A stretch of 64,000 nucleotides of DNA from contig JACKCT010000001.1 in NCBI GenBank assembly GCA_020633895.1, positions 310,001-374,000 on the forward strand. Direction: 5' to 3'. A program made the position numbers and the translations under genes. Below the pieces are notes generated by a model, which ran no database searches, was not told where the DNA came from, and was given only the letters and a program-made list of their open reading frames with translations. The DNA comes from Deltaproteobacteria bacterium. GTDB lineage: Bacteria > Lernaellota > Lernaellaia > JACKCT01. This document shows, piece by piece, positions 34,901-44,504 of the stretch; the first letter of the stretch is position 1, and the number at the start of each line of letters is the position of its first letter.

Positions 34901-35280
34901 AGGCTGGCTTCTTCGTCCTCGCCCACATCGAAGCGGACGATGGCCATCGCGCCGCCGGGGCGGGAGATGGTGTAGATGTGATCCAGCCCCGGCATCTCCC
35001 AGAGCAGCTTTTCCATGGGCGTGGCGACCAGGCGTTCCACCTCGGCCGAGCTGGCGCCGGGATAGCTGACGAACACATCCACCATTGGGACGATGATCTG
35101 CGGTTCTTCCTCGCGGGGCGTGAATTTCATCGCCATCCACCCCAGGAACAGGGCGAACAGGATGATCAGCGGCGTCAGTTTGCTGTGAATGAACGCCTGG
35201 GCGATGCGTCCCGAGGGGCCCAGCGACCGGCTCAGGTAGCGGTCGCGCAACTCCTGCGTGGTGGGGTTTTGATTACTCAT
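31984..35280 (-). CDS. RND efflux pump, inner-membrane permease
   Basis: 1098 residues with AcrB/HAE1-like layout: TM1, a large porter/docking region, six helices, a second porter region and six helices. The proton-relay motif GILVDDAIVIVENI is present. The porter domain begins with FTPREEEPQIIVPMVDV, typical of a large group of pumps paired with DUF2892 proteins; no cargo can be assigned. GAAGGTGG precedes the ATG, and the start overlaps the adaptor stop by 8 nt. Part of the tolC-adaptor-pump operon, with the sigma-54 promoter upstream. Confidence 0.93.
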   Translation of the reverse strand: MSNQNPTTQELRDRYLSRSLGPSGRIAQAFIHSKLTPLIILFALFLGWMAMKFTPREEEPQIIVPMVDVFVSYPGASSAEVERLVATPMEKLLWEMPGLDHIYTISRPGGAMAIVRFDVGEDEEASLVKVYNKMMGNMDRIPVGVSPPLIKLRGIDDVPIMAVTLHSTRYDSFMLRQVAGELATEMKKIPDISETTIIGGQRRQVRVEFDPARLVGHGLTPLQFYEALARDNSNLPAGSFDRNNQNVLVEVGDFFRNAREVERTVVAVNDGKPVYLADVADVIDGPEEVKDYVFFRPGAGSGTVTAASDTPMAEEAAVTIAVAKRRGANATWLTDKLKALLDRQEGRLLVSGVDYTITRDYGHTARDKSDGLMRNMLEATIAVILLMGIFLGVREAAVVAVAIPVTLGLTLFASYFFDYTLNRITLFALIFSIGILVDDAIVIVENINRHVHLGWGEPNVVAPYAVDEVGNPTILATFAVVFALLPMAFVSGMMGPYMSPIPVNASAAMLFSLGVAFVVTPWLTNQLLNLAAHFGWNFKSGHEDEARSGRIARFYRAIMLPLVEKPRMRRRFMAVVLVALFAAVSLFYFRVAKVKMLPHDNKAEFQVIIDMDEGTTLEGTAALTREIADRLADETVVKDMQLYVGTAAPINFNGLVRHYFLRSGPNQADIQVNLVGKNERSEQSHDIARRLRPVIQEISARHNATVAIAEVPPGPPVLSTMVAEVYGPDQDGQYAIAEKIRDIWQESAGVVDVDWYVEAPQPELRLIVEKDKAALRGVTTAQITNTATMALSGQAAGLVHTPREQEPVELLVRLPRAQRSSVNDLAGIRVRGMDGSLIPLDTLVRTEDTTQDKYIYHKDLRRVVYINAEVAGADESPVYGILDTQDAIAAIATPDGATPDMLYNAMPESETHYSVKMDGEWQITYEVFRDMGIAFGVVMILIYSLVVAWFRSFLTPLIIMAPIPLALIGIVPGHWLTGNFFTATSMIGFIALAGIVVRNSVLLVDFVEQERAAGSSLKDAVLLAGAIRFKAIVLTAVSTAIGGVVMLTDPIFGGLAVSLMFGVGVSTALTLVVIPLLYYVYQSELERRAAQKETVTVR

Positions 35281-36376
35281 GGTCGACCACCTTCGCCGGC
35301 TGGCCGTCGATCAGTCCGTCCAGCGAGGAGGCGACGATCCGGTCGCCCTCGGACAGGCCCGAGACGATCTCCACCTTGTCGCCGAGCGTACGTCCTTCGC
35401 GCACCAGGCGCAGGCGCACCGTGCCGGTCGGGTCGACGATATACACGCCGCTGACCTGGCCGTAGCGTACGACCCGATCCGCGTTCACGACGGGCGTGGG
35501 GTGGGAAGCGTCAAGGCGCGGGAAGCGGGCGCGGCCGAACAGACCCGAGCGCAGGCCCTCGTCGGGCGCCAGATTGATGCGCACCGTCTGAGTGTGCGTG
35601 CGTTCGTCGGTGGAAGGCACGATCTCCGAGACCTCGCCGTTCACGACGGGATGTTCGGGGTTGGAGGAGTCCAATTCGATCTCCACCGCCTGCCCGATCT
35701 GGATGCGCGGCGCGTCCCGCTCGGACACGTCGGTGACAAATTCCAGGCCCGAGGGAGCCTCGATCTTCACCAACGGCCGGCCGGGCGAAACCAACTCGCC
35801 CACTTCGATCATCGTGTCGACCACGCGCCCGTCGAAGGGCGCCGCCACCCGGGCCTCGCGGGCCATGCTGCGAGCGGCCTGCAACGCGCCCCGTGCTTGT
35901 TGTGCCGCGCCGTCGGCGGCCTGGGCGTCGTATTGCGCCTTTTCCAATTCGGCGTCACTGGCCGAACCGGAGGCATGCAGATCCTCGAAGCGCTTCAGGT
36001 TGGACTTGGCGATCTTGAGCGCCGCGTCGGCCTGGGCCAACGCGCCCCGCGCTTCCTGCACGCGACCCATCACATCCATGTCGTCGATGTGCATCAGCAG
36101 GTCGCCGCGCTTGACGGTGTCCCCGGCTTTCACGGCCACCTTCGTGACCATGCCGGCCGTCTTGCTGGCCAGCACCGATTCCTTGATCTTTTTGACCCGG
36201 CCCACGGTCTCGATGAACGCCTGTTCGCTGACCGGCGCCACGCTTTCGACCTGAACCTGGGCGGTGGGCAGATTGCGCGGCGCGCGCTCGGAGGCGTCAT
36301 GGCCGCAGGCGGTGAAGGTCACGGTCAAAGCGATCAAAACAAACGCGGCGAGCGTCGGAAAGGCAAATCGTCGCAT
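35273..36376 (-). CDS. RND efflux periplasmic adaptor (lipoprotein)
   Basis: 367 residues. The ATG at 36376 (AAAGGGGAATAAGG upstream) opens a lipoprotein signal peptide with lipobox TFTAC, anchoring the protein in the inner membrane. Lipoyl-like halves flank a helical hairpin (about 90-150), followed by beta-barrel and membrane-proximal domains ending in GLSEGDRIVASSLDGL. It links the pump to the TolC channel. The longer frame to 36778 is an overlap artefact with tolC. Confidence 0.92.
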   Translation of the reverse strand: MRRFAFPTLAAFVLIALTVTFTACGHDASERAPRNLPTAQVQVESVAPVSEQAFIETVGRVKKIKESVLASKTAGMVTKVAVKAGDTVKRGDLLMHIDDMDVMGRVQEARGALAQADAALKIAKSNLKRFEDLHASGSASDAELEKAQYDAQAADGAAQQARGALQAARSMAREARVAAPFDGRVVDTMIEVGELVSPGRPLVKIEAPSGLEFVTDVSERDAPRIQIGQAVEIELDSSNPEHPVVNGEVSEIVPSTDERTHTQTVRINLAPDEGLRSGLFGRARFPRLDASHPTPVVNADRVVRYGQVSGVYIVDPTGTVRLRLVREGRTLGDKVEIVSGLSEGDRIVASSLDGLIDGQPAKVVDHE

Positions 36377-36378
36377 CC

Positions 36379-37752
36379 TTATTCCCCTTTGGTTTCGGTC
36401 GTGTCGGCCAGGTCGGCGCAGGTGCGCGCTCCCACCGAATGCAGCAGCATTCGCTCGGCCAGGATGTGGTCGTAACGGGCGTTCAGGGCGTTGGTCGTCG
36501 CCTCGACCAGATCGGTTTGGGCGTCCAGCAGCGTCGCGATGGGCACCAGACCCTGCTCGTAGCGATTGCTCATGATCGTGCGATGGCGCTCGGCCCGTTC
36601 CCGCGCGGCGTCGGCAACGTTGAGCTTTTGCGCGCTGGTCGACAGGGCCCGGTAATTCTGTCGCACGCCCAAGGCGAATTGCTCCCGGTGGTCGTCCAGC
36701 GCCAATTCGGCGGCGGCGGCGTTCCTGCGGGCCGCGGCGGTGCGGGAGACGTCCTTGAAGCCGTTGAAGATGTTCCACCGGGCGGCGACCATCACGGTCC
36801 AGTCCTCCGCCTGATCGCCGAACAGGTCTTCCTCGTCATGGAAGTTGTACGTCGCCTGCACCCCCAGGGTGGGGACGAAGGATGTGGCGGCCATGACCGT
36901 CCGGGCCTTGGCGGCGTTGGTCCGGTGGTCCGCCGCGATCAGTTGGGGATGCTCGGTCAGCGCCCGGCCGATCATGTCGTCCAGCGACGGCATGGAGCAT
37001 TCGGCGGCCGTCGGATCGGACAACTCCCACGGCCGATCCTGGGCTTCGCCGATCAGGTAGTTCAGGCGGGCCAGCGCCAACTCGTATTGGCTTTGCGCCT
37101 CCACCTGACCCACGCGCGCCTTGCCCAGATGCACCTGCGCTTGCAGGACTTCGCTCTCCAGAACACGACCGGTGTCGAATTGGTCCTGGGCCGTGCGGGC
37201 GTGGCGCTCCAGGGCGGCGATGAGTTGCGTCGTGAAGTCGACAAAGGCCCGGGCGCGAAGGGCGTTGACGTAAGCCTCCTCGACCGCGCCCAAGGTGTCG
37301 ATCTCGGCGGCGCTCAACCCGGCCACGGCGGCCTTGCGGTTCTCGCTCGCCTGATAAAGGCCGGTGAGCACCTTGCCGCCGGTGAAGATCGGCTGCGTGC
37401 CTTCGATGCGGGTGATGTAGTCCTCGGCGATGTCGGGCTCGTTCGGGTCGCTTTGCGAGAACTCCTGCAGCGAGAAGGTGCCCTGGGCCAGATCGGTGCC
37501 GAAGGCCGTGACCGGGTCGTTGGATCGCAGGTAGATCTCACTGACCGTGACCGTGGGAAGGATATGGCCGACCGCTTCGGTGACTCCGTAGACCGACGCC
37601 CGTTCCCGGGCCTGGGCCTGCAGGAGACTCCGATTGGCGACCATGGCTTTTTGCTGGGCCTGTTCCAAGGTCAGCGACTCAGCGCCGGCGGGCCCGAACC
37701 CCGCCAACGCCAGCGCTATGCCGAGGCACAAGGAAAGAAAGAGACGATGCAT
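36379..37752 (-). CDS. TolC-family outer-membrane channel
   Basis: 457 residues with a signal peptide (cleavage near PAGAES) and two long helical-hairpin repeats typical of TolC (LTLEQAQQKAMVANRSLLQA near the N-terminus, RYEQGLVPIATLLDAQTDL near the end). First gene of the efflux operon, 2 nt before the adaptor. A sigma-54 promoter lies 38-54 nt upstream and activator sites farther upstream. Confidence 0.92.
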   Translation of the reverse strand: MHRLFLSLCLGIALALAGFGPAGAESLTLEQAQQKAMVANRSLLQAQARERASVYGVTEAVGHILPTVTVSEIYLRSNDPVTAFGTDLAQGTFSLQEFSQSDPNEPDIAEDYITRIEGTQPIFTGGKVLTGLYQASENRKAAVAGLSAAEIDTLGAVEEAYVNALRARAFVDFTTQLIAALERHARTAQDQFDTGRVLESEVLQAQVHLGKARVGQVEAQSQYELALARLNYLIGEAQDRPWELSDPTAAECSMPSLDDMIGRALTEHPQLIAADHRTNAAKARTVMAATSFVPTLGVQATYNFHDEEDLFGDQAEDWTVMVAARWNIFNGFKDVSRTAAARRNAAAAELALDDHREQFALGVRQNYRALSTSAQKLNVADAARERAERHRTIMSNRYEQGLVPIATLLDAQTDLVEATTNALNARYDHILAERMLLHSVGARTCADLADTTETKGE

Positions 37753-37789
37753 GGATTGCTACCCCCGTCGTTCGTCCTGCTTTCATAAG

Positions 37790-37806
37790 GGCAAGAGACG
37801 TGCCGT
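37790..37806 (-). promoter_or_regulatory. Sigma-54 promoter of the efflux operon
   Basis: On the minus strand the sequence reads CGGCACGTCTCTTGCC, matching the sigma-54 consensus (GGCACG-N4-TTGC; GG-N10-GC spacing exact). The predicted start lies about 25 nt before the tolC ATG. The downstream partner gene for a sigma-54 activator is adjacent. Confidence 0.8.
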
Positions 37807-37889
37807 TTGTGCGCTATGGAGTTAAGCTATCGAAAATATTGAAAAAATATCTATGGATGTCCGGGGGCGAGCCGCGGAGATGCCCATGC

Positions 37890-37908
37890 TTGAAACGTAT
37901 TGTCGCAA
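37890..37908. promoter_or_regulatory. Activator site upstream of the efflux operon
   Basis: TTGAAACGTATTGTCGCAA matches 16 of 19 positions of the perfect palindrome at 39337. It lies about 86 nt upstream of the -24 element, a usual distance for an activator of sigma-54. A more degenerate version (37913-37931, core CAAACAAATTGTATC) follows 23 nt away, so two dimers may bind. Confidence 0.7.
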
Positions 37909-37937
37909 CATTATCAAACAAATTGTATCTAGTAGCT

Positions 37938-39305
<1,368 letters not shown>

Positions 39306-39336
39306 GTGCCTCTCCGGCGGCCCGAAGGACCGAATG

Positions 39337-39355
39337 TTGAAACATATTGTTTCAA
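39337..39355. promoter_or_regulatory. Perfect operator upstream of the sigma-54 activator gene
   Basis: TTGAAACATATTGTTTCAA: 8-nt perfect arms around TAT, 32 nt before the activator start. A near copy occurs upstream of the efflux operon at 37890. Confidence 0.75.
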
Positions 39356-39431
39356 AAGCCCGGATCGGCGTCAACCGGCAAGTGTTCCACACATTAGGAG
39401 AAGTGCATCGATAACGGATCAACAGGTGGAA

Positions 39432-40685
39432 TCATGCAACGCTGCTGCGGAATTTTTGGTTAACGGTGAAAATGAGCATGATGTAGAAAAAGAAGCCGAG
39501 CATCGCTTGCAGCCCGGCGGTCCATTGGGCCAGCCACCAGGTCGCGTGGTAGGGCAGCAGGCCCACCGTCAGGAAATTGGCCAGGGAGAACCGTTGGAAC
39601 TCGTCCGACGACTTCATCTGATAGCCCCGGTCGAAGGAGATCGTCTCGATCACCAGCGGCCCGGAATGCTGTTGGGCGTCTTGCTGATCCAGGTGGGCGA
39701 AGATCGGCTGGGGCGGATAGGCCAAGCTTTCCAACTTGTCGATCGACGTTTCGATCAGCAGCAAAACCGGCCAGAACAGTAGGACCACCAGCGCCGCCCA
39801 CGCGATCAGGTTGCTCAGGCGATGGCCCATTCCGCAAAAATGCTTGGTCGCCGTCAGCCACCACTTGGGCCACAGGGACTGCGTGGATTCGACCGCCACC
39901 CGATAACGCACGAAATGCATGAAGCGCCACGACCCGTACGCTTCGTCGATCATCACGCCCAGGAAACGGCTGCGGTATTCCGGTTCGAAAAACAACCGCG
40001 CCAGCGGACCGGGGATCACCCGCAGCACCGGATTGATGAACCGGCCCCGGTCGAATTCCACGTCCCGCAGATTGGCGCGTAAGAGTGACGCGTTACGCAT
40101 ATCCACGCCGCGCAGATCCGCCTCGAAGAGATTCGCTTCGCCCAGATCCGCCGAAGACAAATCCGCGTCCAGGAATCCCGCCCCGGCGCATTTGCTGCGC
40201 GTGAGTTTGGCGTTGGTCAGATGCGCCCATCGGAAATCCACGCCGGTCAGGTTGGCGTCCACCAGGTAGGCATACGACAGCCGCGCCTCCCGGGCGGAGG
40301 CCCCGGTGAGATCCGCTTCGTCCAGGCGGGCGCCGGCCAGATTGGCGTTGCGGAGATTCGCCTTGCGCAAATCCGCCTGATGCAGGTCGGTTCCGATCAT
40401 CGCCGCGCCGTGCAAATCCGCGCCGCGAAAGTCGGCAAAGCCCAGATCCGCGTGGGACATATCCGACGACGACAGGTCGAACGGCACGCCGAGAAGGCGG
40501 CTCAGGTCCGCCAGGACGCTCAGGACGATCGCCAGATCGCTGGGATGGCTCAAGGACCCGGACGGCCAGGGGAGATGCAGGGCCGTCGAGGACTGCCCGC
40601 GGGAGACGAACTTGATGTCCCGCAACTTCTCGGAATCGAAGCGCAGGGGTTTGCCGTCTTTGCCGGGCCAGGAACAAACGGGCAT
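39432..40685 (-). CDS. Pentapeptide-repeat protein with C-terminal membrane segments
   Basis: 417 residues. Residues about 70-215 are pentapeptide repeats (A-D/N-L-x-x; for example ADLRKANLRNANLAGARL), which form a right-handed quadrilateral helix. The C-terminal part has two membrane helices (about 285-310 and 385-408) around an extracytoplasmic loop; before the last helix, FSLANFLTVGLLP recalls the pore region of two-helix ion channels, but the GYG filter is missing. Pentapeptide-channel fusions exist, so a degenerate channel is one possibility. Function unknown. No partner genes are evident. Confidence 0.8.
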   Translation of the reverse strand: MPVCSWPGKDGKPLRFDSEKLRDIKFVSRGQSSTALHLPWPSGSLSHPSDLAIVLSVLADLSRLLGVPFDLSSSDMSHADLGFADFRGADLHGAAMIGTDLHQADLRKANLRNANLAGARLDEADLTGASAREARLSYAYLVDANLTGVDFRWAHLTNAKLTRSKCAGAGFLDADLSSADLGEANLFEADLRGVDMRNASLLRANLRDVEFDRGRFINPVLRVIPGPLARLFFEPEYRSRFLGVMIDEAYGSWRFMHFVRYRVAVESTQSLWPKWWLTATKHFCGMGHRLSNLIAWAALVVLLFWPVLLLIETSIDKLESLAYPPQPIFAHLDQQDAQQHSGPLVIETISFDRGYQMKSSDEFQRFSLANFLTVGLLPYHATWWLAQWTAGLQAMLGFFFYIMLIFTVNQKFRSSVA

Positions 40686-41013
40686 CGCGCCGCCTTTGCC
40701 GAGTTTGTCGTGTCGATTCCCGATCAGTTTTGCCCGACGCGGAGCGACGGGGCAAGGGGAGAGGAAACGGCGAGGGGTTTTTCGACAGGCGATCGGGACC
40801 TGACGTGGGGAGGCTCGCGAACCGACCGGCGTTCATGCAAGTTGATGTGACTTCTTAGCGGAATTTAGAAGTATTGGAGGCGTCGCTTCACGCACGTCGT
40901 CAGGGGAATGGGATGAAACGTGGGGAAGTTCCCTATTTCAACGGGTTTGGGAGTTTGGTAATGTCATCTTATCCAAGCTGCGGACAAATGCATATTTTCA
41001 AAGGGGGCGTGAT
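40686..41013. other. Intergenic region
   Basis: About 328 bp between divergent genes. It contains AT-rich patches near 40845-40880 and 40960-41000, likely promoters, but no convincing element, repeat or small gene was recognised. Confidence 0.45.
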
Positions 41014-41484
41014 TTGTACATCGACGAGAATTCGGCGGGGGCCGGACGGCCTCGGGTATGGATGACCAAGATCAACGGTTCCACCTACCGTCTTTTGTTC
41101 GTGCTGATCGCGACGTGGGTGCTGTTCGTCTGGATCGATCCCCGATCGGTCGCGGCGGATTCGCCCTATTGGAGCGAGTGCGAGCAACTGGCGGATAAGG
41201 GCGATTGGACGGCGCTGAGCGAGCGACTGGCCCAGGCCGACACGCGCGCGTTGCAGACGGACTATCGCATGAACTACTTCGCGGCCCTGGTCTCGTATGC
41301 CAACGGCGAGATGCACGGCGCGGACCTGCAGCGGGATATGGCGATCAAAGCGGCGACGACGCAGAACGTCGAGGATCGTTATATCCGGCAGATGCAGGAT
41401 CGCATGGCCGGCGCGCGCGCCGAATCCCGCGAACAAAGCGCCGTTCCGACGACGTCCGCCGACATGCCGGGGTGCGTGGGCTAA
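41014..41484 (+). CDS. Small exported or membrane-anchored protein of unknown function
   Basis: 156 residues. The TTG at 41014 has AAGGGGG at good spacing; an ATG at 41062 lacks such a site. A hydrophobic segment (about residues 27-43) serves as signal peptide or anchor, followed by a helical region (YWSECEQLADKGDWTALSER) that resembles a single TPR-like hairpin, and a Ser/Thr/Arg tail. No family recognised. Confidence 0.55.
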   Translation: MYIDENSAGAGRPRVWMTKINGSTYRLLFVLIATWVLFVWIDPRSVAADSPYWSECEQLADKGDWTALSERLAQADTRALQTDYRMNYFAALVSYANGEMHGADLQRDMAIKAATTQNVEDRYIRQMQDRMAGARAESREQSAVPTTSADMPGCVG

Positions 41485-41524
41485 CGCGGCCCGAAACAAT
41501 TTCTTTCCGCAATGATCGAAACGC

Positions 41525-41560
41525 GACGGTCGCCGACAATCGACGACCGTCCGCGCTTTT
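41525..41560 (+). terminator. Possible terminator
   Basis: GACGGTCG at 41525-41532 pairs with CGACCGTC at 41544-41551, followed by CGCGCTTTT. It lies 40 nt after the stop codon of the preceding gene. Confidence 0.5.
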
Positions 41561-41650
41561 CCTCGCCACGGCAAAAATCGCCGCTGTTTCCTCGCTAAAA
41601 TGCGCCTCGCCGGTTGCCTTTGACCGCCTTGAAAACCAGCGAGGAATTCC

Positions 41651-41914
41651 ATGACCACCCTGACATCCCCCAACGTCCCCCGTCGCGAGCGGCCATCCCG
41701 CGACGCGGCCAATTCCGACTCCCCCCTGCGGCTGATCGCATTTCCGCGAGGGCGTTACCGCGACGCCGACGACCCGCCTGCCGTTGACGGTCCCGCTTCA
41801 AAGCTCGAACGCATCGCCGAGTTGCAGCGGCTGGTCGAAGACCTGACCTCGCGGGTGGCCACGCGCCGCCGTCTGCTGGACCGCTTGGAACGCGAGGGCC
41901 GTCAATGGATGTAG
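41651..41914 (+). CDS. Small coiled-coil protein of unknown function
   Basis: 87 residues. GAGGAATTCC precedes the ATG. A Pro/Arg/Ser-rich first half is followed by a charged helix (LERIAELQRLVEDLTSRVA) likely to form a coiled coil. It overlaps the next gene by 10 nt and is probably translated with it. No family recognised. Confidence 0.5.
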   Translation: MTTLTSPNVPRRERPSRDAANSDSPLRLIAFPRGRYRDADDPPAVDGPASKLERIAELQRLVEDLTSRVATRRRLLDRLEREGRQWM

Positions 41915-42432
41915 AGGAACTGGTGCGCCAGCAGCAACGTCAATTGACCGCGTTGCAGGAGCAACTGCGTCGGCATGACGAGGAAATCCGGATCCGCCGT
42001 CTGGAAAACGAACAGCACTTTCGCGAGTTCGCCATCGAGGCCATTCGGGAGTTCCGTGCCATCCTCCAGCAACTGCAGCAGGCCGTCGGCGACCATCCCG
42101 CCGCCACGCACGACTTGGTCGGGCACAAGATCGCCCCTCAGTTGTCGGCGTTGGTCGAGCGTTTCGAAGAGTGGGCGAACGACGCGCCGCTGATGCAGGA
42201 CGACGCCTTGGCGACGATCACCCGGTCGCTGGCCGAGATCGCCGACTCCCAGACGCGGGTGCTGGCCATCGAGCGCGAACAGACGCCCGCGTGGGTGCGT
42301 CGCGCGGCGATTATCCTGCTGGGGATTCTCTCGGCCTCGGCGACCGGCGGCGTGAGCCTGTGGTGGAACCTCAGTCAGCTAGGCGACAACCTGCCCAAGC
42401 TCATCGAGATGTTGAACAAGGCCGGTTTTTAG
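41905..42432 (+). CDS. Coiled-coil protein with one membrane helix
   Basis: 175 residues. Residues 1-60 are a long Gln/Arg/Glu-rich helix, probably a coiled coil; a second helical region spans about 80-125; one membrane helix lies at about 132-152 (RAAIILLGILSASATGGVSL). Tail of about 20 residues. No known family. The stop overlaps the convergent hydrolase gene by 4 nt. Confidence 0.6.
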   Translation: MDVEELVRQQQRQLTALQEQLRRHDEEIRIRRLENEQHFREFAIEAIREFRAILQQLQQAVGDHPAATHDLVGHKIAPQLSALVERFEEWANDAPLMQDDALATITRSLAEIADSQTRVLAIEREQTPAWVRRAAIILLGILSASATGGVSLWWNLSQLGDNLPKLIEMLNKAGF

Positions 42433-43343
42433 GCCGAGCCGCCGAACGCGCCGATATTCCGAAAAAACGCCAGCGCCGCGTCGCTCCAACGCGCCGAGTC
42501 TTCGAGCATGGGGTAGTGGCCCAGGTCGTCGAACCAGGTGGGAACGGCGCCGGGGATCTCGCGCAGCAGTTGTTCGGCGATGGCGGGAACGGCGACAGGG
42601 TCGCGTTTGGCCCAGAGGATGTGCGTCGGCCGGTCCCAGCGGGTGAGGCCGCCGATCCACCGATGCCAAAGCCGCCGACGTTCGTGGATATAGCGGGAAA
42701 TCGTCGGCAGGTTGCGACGGCCGTCATCGCGCGTCAGGCCTTCCCACAACACGCCCAGTTCCGCGTCGCTCGCCTTGGCCGGGTCGGCCCAGAGGCGTCG
42801 CATCTGTTGATGAAAGATGTGTCGGTTGGTCAACTTGGCGACCATCGGTCCCGTGCGCGGATCGGCCAGCAGCCGTTGGATGACGCGCAGATCCGCCAAC
42901 TCGATATGCACACTGCCGTTGCAGAGGGTGAGGCTTTCGATCGTGACCGGTTCGATGCCGAATCCGGCGCGGGCGACGATTTCGGTGGCGACGCTGGTGC
43001 CGTAATCGTGGGCCAGAATGTGGGCGCTCTTGACGCCGAGCTTTCGCCAGAGGGCGAGGGCAAAGTCGGCCTGGTCGACCAGGGAATAGGAATAGTCGGA
43101 CGGTTTGTCCGACAGGCCGAAGCCCAGGTGGTCGTGGGCGATGACGCGACAGTGTTTGGGGACAAAGTGCTCCGCGAATCGCGGCACGGCGGCGTGGAAG
43201 TCATAAGAAAAGCTCGGGTAGCCGTGCAGCAGGACGAGGGCGCGCGGGCCTTCGCCTTGTTCGACGACGAAGACACGACGGCCGTTGATCTCCACGTAGC
43301 GTCCCCGGGCGCGCCACTCATCGAACGTCGGCGGTTTCGCCAT
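42429..43343 (-). CDS. Alpha/beta hydrolase with Asp nucleophile (epoxide hydrolase/dehalogenase type)
   Basis: 304 residues. The oxyanion-hole segment LLHGYPSFSYDF is followed by the nucleophile elbow AHDYGTSVA with Asp at 113 instead of Ser, and a late His in LGHYPMLE. An Asp nucleophile is typical of epoxide hydrolases and haloalkane dehalogenases. HILWAKRDPVAVP supplies the candidate acid residue. Substrate unknown. The start overlaps the SGNH gene end by 26 nt, so the two are probably co-transcribed. Confidence 0.87.
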   Translation of the reverse strand: MAKPPTFDEWRARGRYVEINGRRVFVVEQGEGPRALVLLHGYPSFSYDFHAAVPRFAEHFVPKHCRVIAHDHLGFGLSDKPSDYSYSLVDQADFALALWRKLGVKSAHILAHDYGTSVATEIVARAGFGIEPVTIESLTLCNGSVHIELADLRVIQRLLADPRTGPMVAKLTNRHIFHQQMRRLWADPAKASDAELGVLWEGLTRDDGRRNLPTISRYIHERRRLWHRWIGGLTRWDRPTHILWAKRDPVAVPAIAEQLLREIPGAVPTWFDDLGHYPMLEDSARWSDAALAFFRNIGAFGGSA

Positions 43344-44403
43344 CGTCCGGGCCCTCCTTTTCCAGGAAGTGTTGGATGCGTTCCAACATCATCTCCGCCT
43401 TGATCTGTTCCCCCGGCGGGTGCGTGTGAATGAAGTCGATGAACAACTCGCAACGCCCCGAAAGCGCCTTCTGAAAATCGACGACCATCTCGTCCGGGAA
43501 GGAGCGGATCACCTCGTTGACGACTTTCACGCCGGGCAGAAACCAGTGGGCCGTCGTCGTGGGAATGTTTTTGTCGCAGTGGCAGGCGGTGTGAAAAATC
43601 GTCCGCGCCCCGGCCTCGGCGGATTCACGTCGGATCGTGTCCATGTGCGCGCGAAAGGCGTTGCGAAATTTGTCGCCGAAATCGGGCCGGGGCATGGGAC
43701 GCACGTCGTAGCGGATGATGTAGTCGTCCAGCTCCCTCCCGGCGAACGGCGGCAGGCCCTTTCGCTGGCGCAGGAACGCGGCCAGGTGCGAATGGATCGT
43801 CAGCCATCGCTGAGGCGTCACGCCTTCGCTGAGGCCGGGGCGCAGCGACCATTCGCGGCGAAAGTGGGAGTAGTCATCCTTGAAACCCGGAAAGATGCCG
43901 GCGCGCAATTCGCTGGCGCCGAAGCCCGCAATCACAAAATCCGGGTGCATCGGAAATCCCTTCCAACGCAGCGCCTTGATGCCTTCCATGCTGGTGTAGC
44001 CCGGCACGGCGAGGTTCCAGACTTCGTTTTCTATTCCCGCCTTGGTGAGCATTTCGTGCAGGTGCGCCGGCCACGCGAATTGCCCCGCCGTCTCCGACGT
44101 GCCCACCGCGACGACGCGCAACACGCCGGGTTTTTTCGGCTCCTTCGGGATGGGGGCGATGAACCCGCTCTCGTCCACGTACGGCAATTTGGGGCTGAAG
44201 GTGTACACGGTGTGTTCGTTGGGCGCGTACGAGTCGATCATCTCGTTGGCGCTGCGCTGTTGGTAAAACTCGACGTTGCGCGCGGCTGCGTCGCCCTTGA
44301 CCAGGCGATAGCCGAACCAGAATCCGTAGTCCACCGCAAACGGCGCGGCGATCAGAATCGCAATGAGGATCAGGCGCCGTTTCGCCCGTCGAGTGATGCG
44401 CAT
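43318..44403 (-). CDS. SGNH/GDSL-like hydrolase, membrane-anchored
   Basis: 361 residues. An N-terminal hydrophobic segment (about 10-30) anchors or exports it. Block I is AVGTSETAG with Ser103, in place of GDS; FGASELR may be the third block and DFIHTHPPGEQ the catalytic Asp-x-x-His block. The family contains esterases and acyltransferases acting on cell-surface sugars. A second, distant SGNH protein lies at 52518. Confidence 0.7.
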   Translation of the reverse strand: MRITRRAKRRLILIAILIAAPFAVDYGFWFGYRLVKGDAAARNVEFYQQRSANEMIDSYAPNEHTVYTFSPKLPYVDESGFIAPIPKEPKKPGVLRVVAVGTSETAGQFAWPAHLHEMLTKAGIENEVWNLAVPGYTSMEGIKALRWKGFPMHPDFVIAGFGASELRAGIFPGFKDDYSHFRREWSLRPGLSEGVTPQRWLTIHSHLAAFLRQRKGLPPFAGRELDDYIIRYDVRPMPRPDFGDKFRNAFRAHMDTIRRESAEAGARTIFHTACHCDKNIPTTTAHWFLPGVKVVNEVIRSFPDEMVVDFQKALSGRCELFIDFIHTHPPGEQIKAEMMLERIQHFLEKEGPDDGETADVR

Positions 44404-44504
44404 GGGGCGAGCCTACCACGCGCCCGACGCGCCTAGAAGCCTTCTTGCCCGCGCCGGTAGGGCGTTCTATCATGCGCCTCGCTTTTGCTGCGAAGGTGAG
44501 GGAT

